From CALNYX01 sp942490925 (GTDB lineage: Bacteria; Chlamydiota; Chlamydiia; Chlamydiales; JAAKFR01): 64,000 bases of DNA. Under the pieces are notes generated by a model. The model was given only the letters and a program-made list of their open reading frames with translations. It had not been told where the DNA came from and made no database searches. The stretch lies in assembly GCA_942490925.1 (NCBI GenBank), contig CALNYX010000017.1, positions 744,001 through 808,000 of the forward strand, given 5' to 3'. The translations under genes were made by a program, and so were the position numbers. Below are positions 34,336 to 43,396 of the stretch, in pieces; the stretch's first letter is position 1; each line of letters starts with the position of its first letter.

Positions 34336-35712
34336 TCAAACCATTTTCTTAGGGTCAATAACCTGCTCAAACGCCTCCTCAGTGAGAAAACCGAGCGCTA
34401 CAGCAGCCTGTTTAAGGGTGATTTTTTCGTGCAAAGCCCTCTTTGCCACCTGCGCAGCTTTATCATACCCAATTTCTGGAACAAGCGCAGTCACAAGCAT
34501 CAACGAACGCTCGAGTGTTTGAGCAATCTTCTCTTCATTCGCTTTCAAACCTACTACAAAATGCTCAGCAAAAGAGAGGCATGCATCAGTAAGCAGCTGC
34601 GTTGACTGAAGGAAATTGTGGATGATCAAAGGTTTGAAAACATTGAGCTCAAAATTTCCGCGGGAACCTCCAATTGAGAGCGCTACATCATTACCCATTA
34701 CCTGAGCGCAGACCATCAAAAGCGCTTCACACTGCGTTGGGTTCACCTTACCTGCCATAATCGAAGAGCCTGGCTCATTTTCTGGAAAAGAGAGCTCAGC
34801 CAAACTACAGCAAGGTCCCGATACCATCCAACTAAGATCTGTCACAACTTTTGTCAGGGAACAAGCAACTGTTTTCAAACTGCCATGGGCAAAAACAAGA
34901 GCATCATGCGCTGCAAGTGCAGCAAATTTATTGGGAGCCGAAACAAAAGGCAAATCTGTCATTTTGTGTAGATGCTCTGCCATTTTTTGTCCAAAACCAG
35001 CTGGTGTGTTGATTCCCGTACCAACAGCCGTTCCACCAATCGCTAATTCATAGAGCCCTGGCAGACTCATTTCAATACGCTCTATGTCGGCATCAAGCTG
35101 CGCAACATAACCAGAAAATTCCTGACCAAGAGAGAGAGGTGTTGCGTCCATAAGATGTGTACGCCCCGTTTTGACAATTGATGCAAACGTTTGCTGCTTC
35201 TCAGCAAGGGCATCTCGCAGCTTGCGCAAAGCTGGTAAAAGATGCAATTTGACCTGCTTGGAAGCGACAAGAGACATCGCTGTTGGAAATGAGTCATTTG
35301 ATGACTGAGACATATTGACATGATCGTTGGGGTGAACAGGCTCTTTGCTGCCCATTGTGCCACCAGCAAGCTCAATCGCTCGATTGGCAATCACCTCATT
35401 CACATTCATGTTTGTCTGCGTTCCACTTCCCGTTTGCCAGACATGAAGTGGGAAATGGGCATCAAGCTTCCCGCTTGCAACCTCAGAAGCAGCCTGCACA
35501 ATCCAAGTTTTTTTCTGATCGTCTAAAAGCCCAAGGTCATGATTGACTTCAGCAGCTGCCTGTTTGATCAAACCATAAGCATGCACCAGTTCGGCTGGCA
35601 TTAACTCCTTGCCAATTTTGAAGTTCCGCAAGCTGCGTGCTGTCTGTGCGCCATAGTAGACATCGCTTGGGACTTCCACTTCGCCTAAACTATCTTTTTC
35701 AATTCTGCTCAT
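34336..35712 (-). CDS. fumC: Fumarate hydratase class II
   Basis: Hydrates fumarate to malate in the TCA cycle. The 458-residue protein has the superfamily signature GSSIMAGKVNPTQCE with the flexible catalytic loop, plus GSGTQTNMNVNEV, HPNDHVNMSQSSND and TGRTHLMDATPLSLGQE active-site segments. The ATG at 35712 (MSRIEKDSLGEVEVP) fits the normal FumC start; an in-frame TTG at 35730 is less likely. Corresponds to CT855. Confidence 0.95.
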   Translation of the reverse strand: MSRIEKDSLGEVEVPSDVYYGAQTARSLRNFKIGKELMPAELVHAYGLIKQAAAEVNHDLGLLDDQKKTWIVQAASEVASGKLDAHFPLHVWQTGSGTQTNMNVNEVIANRAIELAGGTMGSKEPVHPNDHVNMSQSSNDSFPTAMSLVASKQVKLHLLPALRKLRDALAEKQQTFASIVKTGRTHLMDATPLSLGQEFSGYVAQLDADIERIEMSLPGLYELAIGGTAVGTGINTPAGFGQKMAEHLHKMTDLPFVSAPNKFAALAAHDALVFAHGSLKTVACSLTKVVTDLSWMVSGPCCSLAELSFPENEPGSSIMAGKVNPTQCEALLMVCAQVMGNDVALSIGGSRGNFELNVFKPLIIHNFLQSTQLLTDACLSFAEHFVVGLKANEEKIAQTLERSLMLVTALVPEIGYDKAAQVAKRALHEKITLKQAAVALGFLTEEAFEQVIDPKKMV

Positions 35713-35824
35713 ATGATTTGGGTATACCAAATTGTTTGACTTTTTAGAAAAGTTAATGTGTAATCTTAGTGATGGCTTTTGATCTAAACATCAAATTTCG
35801 TGCGTAAGCTATGGGAGTCAACTG

Positions 35825-37540
35825 TTGAGAAAACTGCTTACCGCTCTTTTTTTTCTTACGCTTTTTCTTGTTTGGGAATTTATCTCTGCACGAAGCGAGC
35901 GCTTACTCTTTATCCTCCCCCCTCCTTCAAAAATTTTCCATACCCTTTGGCTCCTGCGTGAACGTTTTTGGTTTCATACCTTTGTGACTCTCAAAGAGAT
36001 GGCCTTTGGCTTTACCATCGCTCTTTCAATCGCCTTCCCTCTTGCATGGTTTATGCTCCGTTTCAAAACAACACGCTCGATTCTGCAACCGCTATTCGTT
36101 GTGATTCAATGCATTCCCATGTTTACCCTCGCACCAATCATGGTCATCTGGTTTGGCTGGAGCTTCATTGCGATTGTCGTTCCAACAGCCCTCATGATTT
36201 TTTTCCCACTCACCCTCAATATCTATCAAGGTCTCCGCTCCACTCCCAAACCCTTGCTCGAATTTTTCACGCTCAATCAAGCAACCTTCTGGCAAACCTT
36301 TTGCAAGCTGCGGCTGCCAGCAGCCCTCCCCCACATCTTTGCAGGCTTTCGCATCTCAGCTGCCATCGCTGGTGTCGGCGCCGTTGCAGGCGAATGGGCA
36401 GGTGCTCAGAGTGGTCTTGGCATTCTCATGCTAGAGAGTCGCCGCAACTCGGATCTTGAAATCACCTTTGGAGCACTTCTCTGCCTCACCTCTCTCACCC
36501 TTGTGCTCTACGGTCTGATCCTCTCGCTTGAAACACTCTCACTCCCTTCACGTCGCATGCAACTGCGCTTCAGTACTGCAAAGCTTTTTGCCAAAAAAAG
36601 ACGCTTTGCTCTCCCTTTTCTCTGCGCTCTGCTCCTTCCATTCCTTGTCGGTTGCCAGAAAAAAGAGACCAGCCTCCTGCTTGACTGGCTTCCAAATGTG
36701 AACCACGTTCCTCTCTATGTTGGCATTGAAAAAGGGTATTTCGAAGAAGAAGGGATCCATCTCAACATCCAAAAAATGTTCGATAATGGAGGTGGCATCT
36801 CCTATCTCTGCTCCAAAAAAACCGATCTACTCCTCGCACACCTCCCTGGAACCTTCAAAGCCTACTCGCGCGGTGCTGACATCAAACTCGTTGCCACCCT
36901 TATCCCCTCACCTCTGCGCGGCATGATCTACCTTTCAGATCCCCATGTCACAAAACCCAAAGACCTAAGCGGCAAATGCCTTGGCTATTGCATTGGAGGA
37001 CCTGATACCACCTTTTTAGACTTCCTGCTCGACCAAGGTGAGATCAACCCCTCGCAACGCAAGAATGTGAATGCCGATTTAATCTCTGCTATGGGAACAC
37101 ACGCTGTTGATTTCATTTATGGCGGCTTTTGGAATATTGAACCCTATCAACTACAATCTCTTGGCCTTGAAACAGCCTGCTTCCCAATCGAAGAGCTCAA
37201 TGTTCCTCCCTACTACGAAATGATCATCTTAGGAAACAACAAAACACGTGAAACCTCCCCTGAATTTGTCTCAGCTTTTCAGCGCGCCTTGCAAAAAAGC
37301 ATCGCCTACTGCGAGCAGCAGCCCGAACAAGCCTTCCAATGCTACCTCCTACATAATCGCGATAAATCTCCTCACACCATCGCGTGGGAAAAGCACGCCT
37401 GGGAAAAAACCTCTACGCTATTTGCAAAAAACCAACAGATCGATCGCGCACTCATAGCAGACTTTTATCAGTGGCAACTGCAAGAACATATCTTGTCTGA
37501 ACCATTTGATTACCAAACACTTTTATCTCTCTACCAATGA
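35825..37540 (+). CDS. Fused ABC permease and NMT1/THI5-like substrate-binding protein
   Basis: Protein of 571 residues joining two usual partners. Residues 1-250 are a BPD-type permease with about six helices and the EAA-like loop GEWAGAQSGLGILMLESRR, like SsuC/ThiX. A further hydrophobic segment with a lipobox-like end (LLLPFLVGC, about 270-278) leads into a periplasmic NMT1/THI5-type binding domain (LLLDWLPNVNHVPLYVGIEKGYFEEEGI). Such domains bind pyrimidine thiamin precursors or similar. TTG start with GGGAG upstream. No ATPase gene is in the window. Corresponds by order to CT854. Coupled to the next gene by ATGA. Confidence 0.85.
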   Translation: MRKLLTALFFLTLFLVWEFISARSERLLFILPPPSKIFHTLWLLRERFWFHTFVTLKEMAFGFTIALSIAFPLAWFMLRFKTTRSILQPLFVVIQCIPMFTLAPIMVIWFGWSFIAIVVPTALMIFFPLTLNIYQGLRSTPKPLLEFFTLNQATFWQTFCKLRLPAALPHIFAGFRISAAIAGVGAVAGEWAGAQSGLGILMLESRRNSDLEITFGALLCLTSLTLVLYGLILSLETLSLPSRRMQLRFSTAKLFAKKRRFALPFLCALLLPFLVGCQKKETSLLLDWLPNVNHVPLYVGIEKGYFEEEGIHLNIQKMFDNGGGISYLCSKKTDLLLAHLPGTFKAYSRGADIKLVATLIPSPLRGMIYLSDPHVTKPKDLSGKCLGYCIGGPDTTFLDFLLDQGEINPSQRKNVNADLISAMGTHAVDFIYGGFWNIEPYQLQSLGLETACFPIEELNVPPYYEMIILGNNKTRETSPEFVSAFQRALQKSIAYCEQQPEQAFQCYLLHNRDKSPHTIAWEKHAWEKTSTLFAKNQQIDRALIADFYQWQLQEHILSEPFDYQTLLSLYQ

Positions 37541-38328
37541 AAATCCTGCTACTTGCAACAGATCCAGAGCTCAAACACTACCTTCCAGACACTATGCTTG
37601 TATCTGATGGAACCTGTAATCTTATCATCACTGATCTTCCCCATGGCTTAGAGAGCTTGAGCGCACTCCAAAAAAGCTACCCAGGCAAGCCGATCCTCTA
37701 TTACGGAAAAGATGAAGCGCTTGCCACACAAGCAATCGCTCAAGGTGCCCAAGATTTTTTACCGCAAGGAAACCTCAATGCAGCTAACGTGATGCGTACG
37801 ATCACCTTTGCGCTGGAACGTCAATATTTGCGAGAAACCCTTCGCGAGCAGAGCTTCACCGATGACTTGACCAATCTCTATAACAGACGGGGTTTTCTTG
37901 CTCTTCTTGAGCAGCAGATGAGCCTGGCTAAACGCTCAGGGCTCGGCTTCTGGCTCTTTTTTCTCGATATCGATAACTTCAAACAGATCAATGACACATA
38001 TGGCCATCCAGCCGGAGACCAAGCCCTTATTTCTCTAGCAAATAGCATGCGACGCGCCTTTCGACGGCATGATCTGCTTGCACGGATTGGAGGGGATGAG
38101 TTTGCCGTTGTAGCGATTCACAGCCAGCGAGAAACTCTAGACAGCTTGAAAAGTCACTTTCTCAGTGAGGTCCAAAAATGTGAGCCGCCACTCAGCTGCA
38201 GCGTCGGCGCAACCTACTACCTATCAGAGGACTTGGCGCCGAGTGACCTTTTGGAGCATGCGGACCAAGACCTTTACAAACAAAAAACTAAGTGTCATGA
38301 CTCATTTGGCCTTGAAGATAAAATGTGA
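37537..38328 (+). CDS. Receiver-like GGDEF protein (putative diguanylate cyclase)
   Basis: Protein of 263 residues. Residues 1-105 resemble a degenerate response-regulator receiver (LIITDLPHG with a possible phospho-Asp; GAQDFLPQG where the usual Lys is missing). Residues 105-255 are a GGDEF domain with DDLTNLYNRRGFL, DIDNFKQINDTYGHPAGDQ and an intact active site RIGGDEFAVV. The inhibitory RxxD site (RRHD) lies five residues before GGDEF, as in product-inhibited cyclases. Predicted to make cyclic di-GMP from GTP. Translationally coupled to the ABC fusion gene, and its end overlaps the convergent adk-like gene. Confidence 0.88.
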   Translation: MKILLLATDPELKHYLPDTMLVSDGTCNLIITDLPHGLESLSALQKSYPGKPILYYGKDEALATQAIAQGAQDFLPQGNLNAANVMRTITFALERQYLRETLREQSFTDDLTNLYNRRGFLALLEQQMSLAKRSGLGFWLFFLDIDNFKQINDTYGHPAGDQALISLANSMRRAFRRHDLLARIGGDEFAVVAIHSQRETLDSLKSHFLSEVQKCEPPLSCSVGATYYLSEDLAPSDLLEHADQDLYKQKTKCHDSFGLEDKM

Positions 38329-38927
38329 GAGAGACGGACAAGTACATCTCTCAATACCTCTAAAGAGCGTTGCTCAGCATTCACATACGAAATCTGATGC
38401 TGTGGGAAACATTTTAAAATCCCTCCAATTTCCGCCTCATAGTCGTGGAATAACTCCTCAAACTCTTTTAAACTGATCTGGTGGAACTTCCCCTCATTAC
38501 GTGCACGCCTTCGCATCCGCTTATAGAGATCTTCCTTGTTAAAACTTTCTAAAACAATAATATGACGCACTTGAATATGTTCCTTAAGCATTTCAGCCTG
38601 ATGTGTTGTGCGTGGAATGCCATCTAAAACCAAATCCTGTGCGCGCGGATAGTAGGAATTTGTCGCAATTAACCCTTCGATAAAATATTTCCAAATTTCA
38701 ATCGTCACATCGTCTGGCACCAATTTTTTCTGTGTTGCATAGGAGTAATAGAGCTCTCCAGCGGGAGAATCAGGAGCTAAACTCTTGAAAATCATGCCTG
38801 ATGAAACATAGTGCTGCGTTCCTGCACGATCTAAAAATCGACCTAAAGTCTCTTTCCCAGCCCCAGGTGGACCGAATAATAATATAGAAGGAAACTTACC
38901 ACTGTACTGTTTTATTATCTTTTCCAT
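38295..38927 (-). CDS. Adenylate kinase family nucleotide kinase
   Basis: Protein of 210 residues of the nucleoside monophosphate kinase family. P-loop LLFGPPGAGKETLGRFLD, AMP-site elements (YVSSGMIFKSLAPDSPAG), the VLDGIPRTTHQAEML signature (usual DGFPR) and LYKRMRRRARNEGKF in the LID position. The LID is short, without zinc cysteines. Chlamydiae usually carry a separate adk elsewhere, so this may be a second, divergent enzyme; by order it sits where CT853 lies. Substrate preference uncertain. Confidence 0.8.
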   Translation of the reverse strand: MEKIIKQYSGKFPSILLFGPPGAGKETLGRFLDRAGTQHYVSSGMIFKSLAPDSPAGELYYSYATQKKLVPDDVTIEIWKYFIEGLIATNSYYPRAQDLVLDGIPRTTHQAEMLKEHIQVRHIIVLESFNKEDLYKRMRRRARNEGKFHQISLKEFEELFHDYEAEIGGILKCFPQHQISYVNAEQRSLEVLRDVLVRLSHILSSRPNES

Positions 38928-38945
38928 TATTATTAATATTAAGGC

Positions 38946-39530
38946 ATGAAACAGTTTTTCTCAATAGCACTGACTTTATTTTTAGTAATGGATGCATTAG
39001 GTGCAATTCCAGCCTATCTTTCTTTGATTCAACATATTGAAAAGAAAAAAGCAAAATGGATTGCCTTGCGAGAGGCGTTTATCTCATTGGCACTGATGGT
39101 CTTATTTTTTTATGCTGGTGATCTTGTCCTTAAAGTTCTTAGTCTAGATAAAGCGACCGTTACCATCTCAGGTGGCCTCATGCTGTTCTTGATTGCTATC
39201 CGCCTCACCTTTTCCAAAGAACCAAGAGAGAGCGGCATCTGGAAAGATGGACGCCATATCATTGTACCTATTGCAACCCCTCTGATTGCAAGCCCTTCAA
39301 TGCTTGCTCTTTTGATGATTTTCTCCAAAAGTCCTATTCCCAATCCGACAGTCCTACTTGCCTTGCTCCTCGCTTGGTTTTTCTCTGCACTGGTCTATTT
39401 CTTTGCACATCCTATTCACAACCTACTGAAAGATAAAGGCCTTGTTGCCTGTCAACGGCTGATGGGGCTGCTTATTGCACTGATTGCCGTTCAGATGTTT
39501 CTACAAGGGGTGCAGGAGCTGTTCATATGA
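38946..39530 (+). CDS. MarC family integral membrane protein
   Basis: Membrane protein of 194 residues with about six helices of the MarC/YhgN family. Begins FSIALTLFLVMDALGAIPAYLSL, with the conserved Asp-x-x-G-x-x-P in helix 1; DGRHIIVPIATPLIASPSML is the second family signature at mid-protein. Function of the family is not established. Overlaps the next marC-like gene by four bases; the two form a tandem pair, which could act as a heterodimer. Confidence 0.88.
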   Translation: MKQFFSIALTLFLVMDALGAIPAYLSLIQHIEKKKAKWIALREAFISLALMVLFFYAGDLVLKVLSLDKATVTISGGLMLFLIAIRLTFSKEPRESGIWKDGRHIIVPIATPLIASPSMLALLMIFSKSPIPNPTVLLALLLAWFFSALVYFFAHPIHNLLKDKGLVACQRLMGLLIALIAVQMFLQGVQELFI

Positions 39531-40114
39531 TCCTTCATCTCACCATCCTCTTTTGGATCATCCTTGACTCACTCGGCAATGTTCCTATTTTTGCCAGCCA
39601 ACTCAAACACTTAAAACCTAATCGTCAACGATTTGTCATCATTAGAGAAATGCTCATTGCCTTGGGAATCATGATCTTTTTCCTCTTCTTTGGGGAAGCC
39701 TTTTTCAGTATTCTTGATGTGAATCAACATGCTCTAGAAATGACAGGCGGACTTGTCTTATTCGTTATTGCCCTGAATATGATCTTTGCCAAGCCAGAAT
39801 CTGCTGAAGAAGTAGATGATGCTCACTTCAAAGAGCCGATGATTGTCCCTCTTGCCATCCCAGCTACAGCAGGACCCGCCATTTTAGCAGCCCTTGTGCT
39901 CTATGGAGGCTCCGAGACCCATCGAGGTATCGTCTTGATTGCGCTTGTGTTAGCTTGGCTTTTTTCTCTTCCAATCTTGCTACTTTCTCCTTTGCTAAAA
40001 AGGTTTTTAGGTGATAATGGTACAGCTGCAATTGAGCGGTTGTTCGGTTATCTCCTTGTGCTCATCTCGACACAGATGACCATCCACGGCCTGCTTGGAA
40101 CCTTCAAATTTTAG
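39527..40114 (+). CDS. MarC family integral membrane protein (second copy)
   Basis: Membrane protein of 195 residues, paralogue of the preceding gene with the same two landmarks: LDSLGNVPIFASQL in helix 1 and KEPMIVPLAIPATAGPAIL in the middle. About six helices. Corresponds to YhgN/CT852 by order; the tandem duplication or pairing is inferred from the sequence. Copy C of the dispersed element begins 25 bases after its stop. Confidence 0.88.
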   Translation: MILHLTILFWIILDSLGNVPIFASQLKHLKPNRQRFVIIREMLIALGIMIFFLFFGEAFFSILDVNQHALEMTGGLVLFVIALNMIFAKPESAEEVDDAHFKEPMIVPLAIPATAGPAILAALVLYGGSETHRGIVLIALVLAWLFSLPILLLSPLLKRFLGDNGTAAIERLFGYLLVLISTQMTIHGLLGTFKF

Positions 40115-40138
40115 ATAGTATCCTCAAACTTGGAAAGG

Positions 40139-40224
40139 TGATTTTTGAGGGATTTTTTCTTCACTTGTTCCATCCATTCGATGGACATACTTATTAAGTA
40201 GGCTGAGACTGGATGGAACAAGTG
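40139..40224 (-). repeat. Dispersed structured element, copy C (inverted)
   Basis: On the minus strand: perfect 15-base outer arms (40210-40224 and 40162-40176, CACTTGTTCCATCCA and its complement), an inner hairpin TACTT, AAT, AAGTA (40188-40200), then the tail AGAAAAAATCCCTC and AAAAATCA (40139-40160). The inner hairpin and tail match copies A and B; the arms do not, but stay complementary. On the plus strand it forms the truA leader and its right arm ends at the first base of GGAGG. Confidence 0.8.
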
Positions 40225-40242
40225 GAGGAAAAAGATCCAAAA

Positions 40243-40986
40243 ATGAAAAATTTTGTTTTTACTCTTGCCTATGACGGGACATCCTATTTTGGGTGGCAAA
40301 AAACCGTTGAAGGCCCCTCGATTGAGCAGACCCTCCAAGAGCCGCTTGAGAAAATTGTGCAACACCCTGTGACTCTTCAAGCTGCTTCGCGTACCGATAG
40401 AGGCGTCCATGCTCAAGGCCAGGTGATCAATTTTTTCACCACCTACTCCCAATCTCCACAACAACTTGCCTATAACCTCAACTCACTGCTGCCTAAAACC
40501 ATTGTGATTACCCACGCGGAAGAGAAGCCGGCTGACTTTCATCCAACAGTTGATGTTGTTGGCAAAGAATACCTTTATCAACTGAGTACTGACGATGTAC
40601 AGCTCCCACAAGAGCGCCTCTATGCTTGGCATACTCCCCAACTTGATTTTTCACTCATGGAAAGAGCGACTACTCCCTTGATTGGAAAACACGATTTTGC
40701 AGCCTTTACAAATCAAAATGCCTCAAGCCCTGCAGATACCATTCGCACTCTCTACTGGATCCGATTTGAGCAAAATGCAATCTCCATTGCAGCCGATCAT
40801 TTTCTCTACAAAATGGTGCGTAATATTGTGGGAACGCTTGTTGATGTAGGATGTGGAAAGCTTGAAGTAGAGCAAATCCCCCAGATCTTGGCAGAGCGCT
40901 CGCGGAAGCAAGCTGGCGTATGTGCTCCTGCACATGGTCTGACTCTAAAAAAGGTATTCTACGACACCGCTTCCTTTAGCGTCTGA
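40243..40986 (+). CDS. truA: tRNA pseudouridine synthase A
   Basis: Modifies U38-U40 in tRNA anticodon stems. The 247-residue product carries the family core FTLAYDGTSYFGWQ, the catalytic Asp in ASRTDRGVHAQGQ, and FLYKMVRNIVGTLVDVG near the C-terminus. The ATG at 40243 gives the canonical N-terminus (MKNFVFTLAYDG); GGAGG lies 14 bases upstream, longer than ideal. An in-frame ATG at 40213 lies inside the arm of repeat copy C and would add ten residues. Ends overlapping the convergent gene by 28 bases. Confidence 0.95.
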   Translation: MKNFVFTLAYDGTSYFGWQKTVEGPSIEQTLQEPLEKIVQHPVTLQAASRTDRGVHAQGQVINFFTTYSQSPQQLAYNLNSLLPKTIVITHAEEKPADFHPTVDVVGKEYLYQLSTDDVQLPQERLYAWHTPQLDFSLMERATTPLIGKHDFAAFTNQNASSPADTIRTLYWIRFEQNAISIAADHFLYKMVRNIVGTLVDVGCGKLEVEQIPQILAERSRKQAGVCAPAHGLTLKKVFYDTASFSV

Positions 40987-42473
40987 TAAATTGCAAGGCC
41001 GCTCATCTTTGCTGCCAACTCAATTTTATCGACCATTCCCCTTGACATCCCAAGTATTCGAAGCTGCGTTTTAGCCGTGTCGAGTGTATTGCGATCTGCA
41101 AGTGGCTTTTCATAATCCGCCATGACCTTATCAAATACTTTGGCTGAGTACCGTCCTCCAGCCGCGTACATCCGTGAGATCGGATCAAACACTCCAAAAA
41201 TATGCATCATATGCTGCGTAGCATCAGACACACAAGAGCAGGAAAAATCGAGCCCCGCATAGAGGTTATCTGCCCATTGCTTTGGTGTGGCATGTGTTTG
41301 CGAGATGAAGCGCAACGCTTCTAGACACTGTTTTTGCTTGATTTGTTGCTTGGAGAGAGTGAGAATACGTCGATTTTTATCGGTGTACATCCGTTCAGGA
41401 GTTGCGGTAACGACTTCCCCTCCATACATAAATGCGACATTATCACCTAAAATCTGATGCCTTCTCCCATTTTCGATCAACCTTCTATTTTCAAGAACAC
41501 GGCCAGCACCTCTAAAACTGAGAAGACGCAATTGATCAGCCCTGACACGAAAGGCCGTGCAAGGCTCTGGAAAATAGGCACCATAAGGGAAGATTAAACT
41601 CACTGCTCTGCGTACAGCCATATCGAGTTTTACTCCAAGTCGAATCAAAGGAAGCTCACTAGCCGCAACGCGATAACCTGGAGAGATGACAGAAGGACCC
41701 TTCGAAGCAATCAGCGGGAGCATTTGTCCAAATACCCCATTGAGATTGAGAAAATCGGCGTCCATCACAGTGAGATAGACAGCTCCACGCTCCTGCAGAC
41801 GTTCAACAGCTGAGCGTGTCGGAGCCGCGTTTTTTATCGCCTCTCGAATTAATTGAAAAGGGATTTGCGTTCGCAAAGTAGGACCCATTTCAAAGTTTAC
41901 CCGCACACTTTCTGCAAGCGATGCATTGAGAACTTTTAGCAATAAAAAAGTATTTGAAAGCGAATGAATCAACTTATCATCCGATTGTTTCTCCCATTTT
42001 GGCGACCAGGTGAATCCCACACAGTGCTGCTCAATACCATTCACTGCGGGAAGATCTGCAATCCATTTGCGAAAACTTCGGTTTAAAGCGCGGTCAATTG
42101 AGCAGACCTGATTGACTCCAACAACAACTACAACACGTTGTTTCACGATACGTTTAGACTGCGCTGCATCAAAGGCTTGATCTCGAATGCGCGCAAGCAT
42201 CGCTGAATATTTTGTACTGCTCTGCATAGCTGCAGGACGCACCCCCATGGGAATGTTGATGACAAAAAAAGTGCGTGTACTCAGAAGAGGTTTGACTTGT
42301 TGAGCAGTCTGTAATTGAGGAGTGCTTAGCTGTCCGATTGTTGCCTTACCGTTTTCTTGGAGGCGAAAGGGAAAAGCGTTGACTTGCCCTGCGAGACAAG
42401 AAGCAACCCAAGGATGATTTGCCAAGCGTTGTTGCAAATGCGCTTCCAGAGTGGCGCGCAGCTCAGTACTCAT
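40959..42473 (-). CDS. Large hypothetical protein with a DxD-like segment
   Basis: Protein of 504 residues, no signal peptide or membrane helix. The central part (about 235-330) has YLTVMDADFLNLN followed by PSVISPGYRVAA and FPEPCTAFRVRADQL, which loosely recalls the acidic metal site and following strands of GT-A glycosyltransferases; a strand VVVVVGVNQVCSIDR precedes it. This resemblance is weak. The C-terminus is helical and basic. Its start overlaps the stop of the upstream Inc-like gene by four bases (ATGA type), so the two are co-translated. Could be an effector that modifies sugar or nucleotide substrates; not established. Confidence 0.7.
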   Translation of the reverse strand: MSTELRATLEAHLQQRLANHPWVASCLAGQVNAFPFRLQENGKATIGQLSTPQLQTAQQVKPLLSTRTFFVINIPMGVRPAAMQSSTKYSAMLARIRDQAFDAAQSKRIVKQRVVVVVGVNQVCSIDRALNRSFRKWIADLPAVNGIEQHCVGFTWSPKWEKQSDDKLIHSLSNTFLLLKVLNASLAESVRVNFEMGPTLRTQIPFQLIREAIKNAAPTRSAVERLQERGAVYLTVMDADFLNLNGVFGQMLPLIASKGPSVISPGYRVAASELPLIRLGVKLDMAVRRAVSLIFPYGAYFPEPCTAFRVRADQLRLLSFRGAGRVLENRRLIENGRRHQILGDNVAFMYGGEVVTATPERMYTDKNRRILTLSKQQIKQKQCLEALRFISQTHATPKQWADNLYAGLDFSCSCVSDATQHMMHIFGVFDPISRMYAAGGRYSAKVFDKVMADYEKPLADRNTLDTAKTQLRILGMSRGMVDKIELAAKMSGLAIYQTLKEAVS

Positions 42474-43378
42474 TGTAGTTTTTTATCCAGTGCGTCAATA
42501 AGGGTAGAAGGTGCACCAACAACTTGCGAAAACGTCATCAGCTGTTGACGTATCTCCTCTTTCTTTTTAGTGTTGAGAGACATTTTACCAAGCACCAGAA
42601 ACGTAAAGTCACGATCTCTCCGACCATAATCAATCAATGCACTTGCCATTTTCTCGGCCCAGCCTACTTCCAGTGCAGGAGCAGGATTGACAAGAGCAGA
42701 GATAAATGCTGTACAAGCAACTGATTGACCTTCGACCAACTGATTCTTGAGCTGAAGAAGCATTGAAAAAAGTTCCCCAGGATAAAGACATTTACAGACA
42801 TTCTGTAAGATCAAAAAGCTACATGCTGCAAGCTCCGGAAGTAGCGCTTCTTTAAAATCAAGATACCTCTCTCTCGCAGTTTGAATCAGTGCCGTGAGCA
42901 TTGCAAACTGACAGGGACGATGAGCTGTTTTAGAGTCTGCCGTTTCTTTTGCGATGACTCTAGCAATAATTTGCTTAGCCGTTACGGTGCTTTTTCTCCA
43001 AAGCGCACAAAACCCTACGAATCCGACCTCTTGGTCAGTACGCTGACTAGAGAAAAATTTATCTACTGCCTGATCAAGTGAGAGGGAGCTTTCGTAAAGC
43101 TCTCTTTGAGCTTGCCCAGTCGACTCCATACGAGTTAGACGGGCATCGTGTTGATCTAAAGTGAACAGACAACTCCCAACCAGCGCAACAACGCTAGCGG
43201 TTGTCACACCTATTCCGGAAAAGAATGCAGGGTGCATAGGGTTGTTAATGCCATACATCACACTGAGCGTCACGCCAACAGCTGCAATCGTAAGCAAGCA
43301 GATGATGAGAGGTGTTCGTTTAATTGAACACTCAAGTCCTAAGGGACAGCAAGAAAAACGAACAGATGGTATACACAT
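42470..43378 (-). CDS. Inc-like membrane protein with helical cytosolic domain
   Basis: Protein of 302 residues. After a short Cys-rich N-terminus, two hydrophobic segments (about 25-43 and 52-74) are separated by YGINNPMHPAFFSG, giving the bilobed domain typical of chlamydial inclusion membrane proteins. The remaining 220 residues are helical. The loop and second segment closely resemble those of the 100-residue gene just upstream (YG-NN-H-AF-SG pattern), so they are paralogues. A T3SS-delivered inclusion membrane protein is inferred from topology. Coupled to the 504-residue gene. Confidence 0.7.
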   Translation of the reverse strand: MCIPSVRFSCCPLGLECSIKRTPLIICLLTIAAVGVTLSVMYGINNPMHPAFFSGIGVTTASVVALVGSCLFTLDQHDARLTRMESTGQAQRELYESSLSLDQAVDKFFSSQRTDQEVGFVGFCALWRKSTVTAKQIIARVIAKETADSKTAHRPCQFAMLTALIQTARERYLDFKEALLPELAACSFLILQNVCKCLYPGELFSMLLQLKNQLVEGQSVACTAFISALVNPAPALEVGWAEKMASALIDYGRRDRDFTFLVLGKMSLNTKKKEEIRQQLMTFSQVVGAPSTLIDALDKKLQ

Positions 43379-43396
43379 ACTTCCGAGGGAATTGCA

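Noticed and set aside
37537..37850. Fully functional response-regulator receiver on the GGDEF protein
   Set aside because: The usual acidic pair and the conserved Lys are missing, so phosphorylation control is doubtful.
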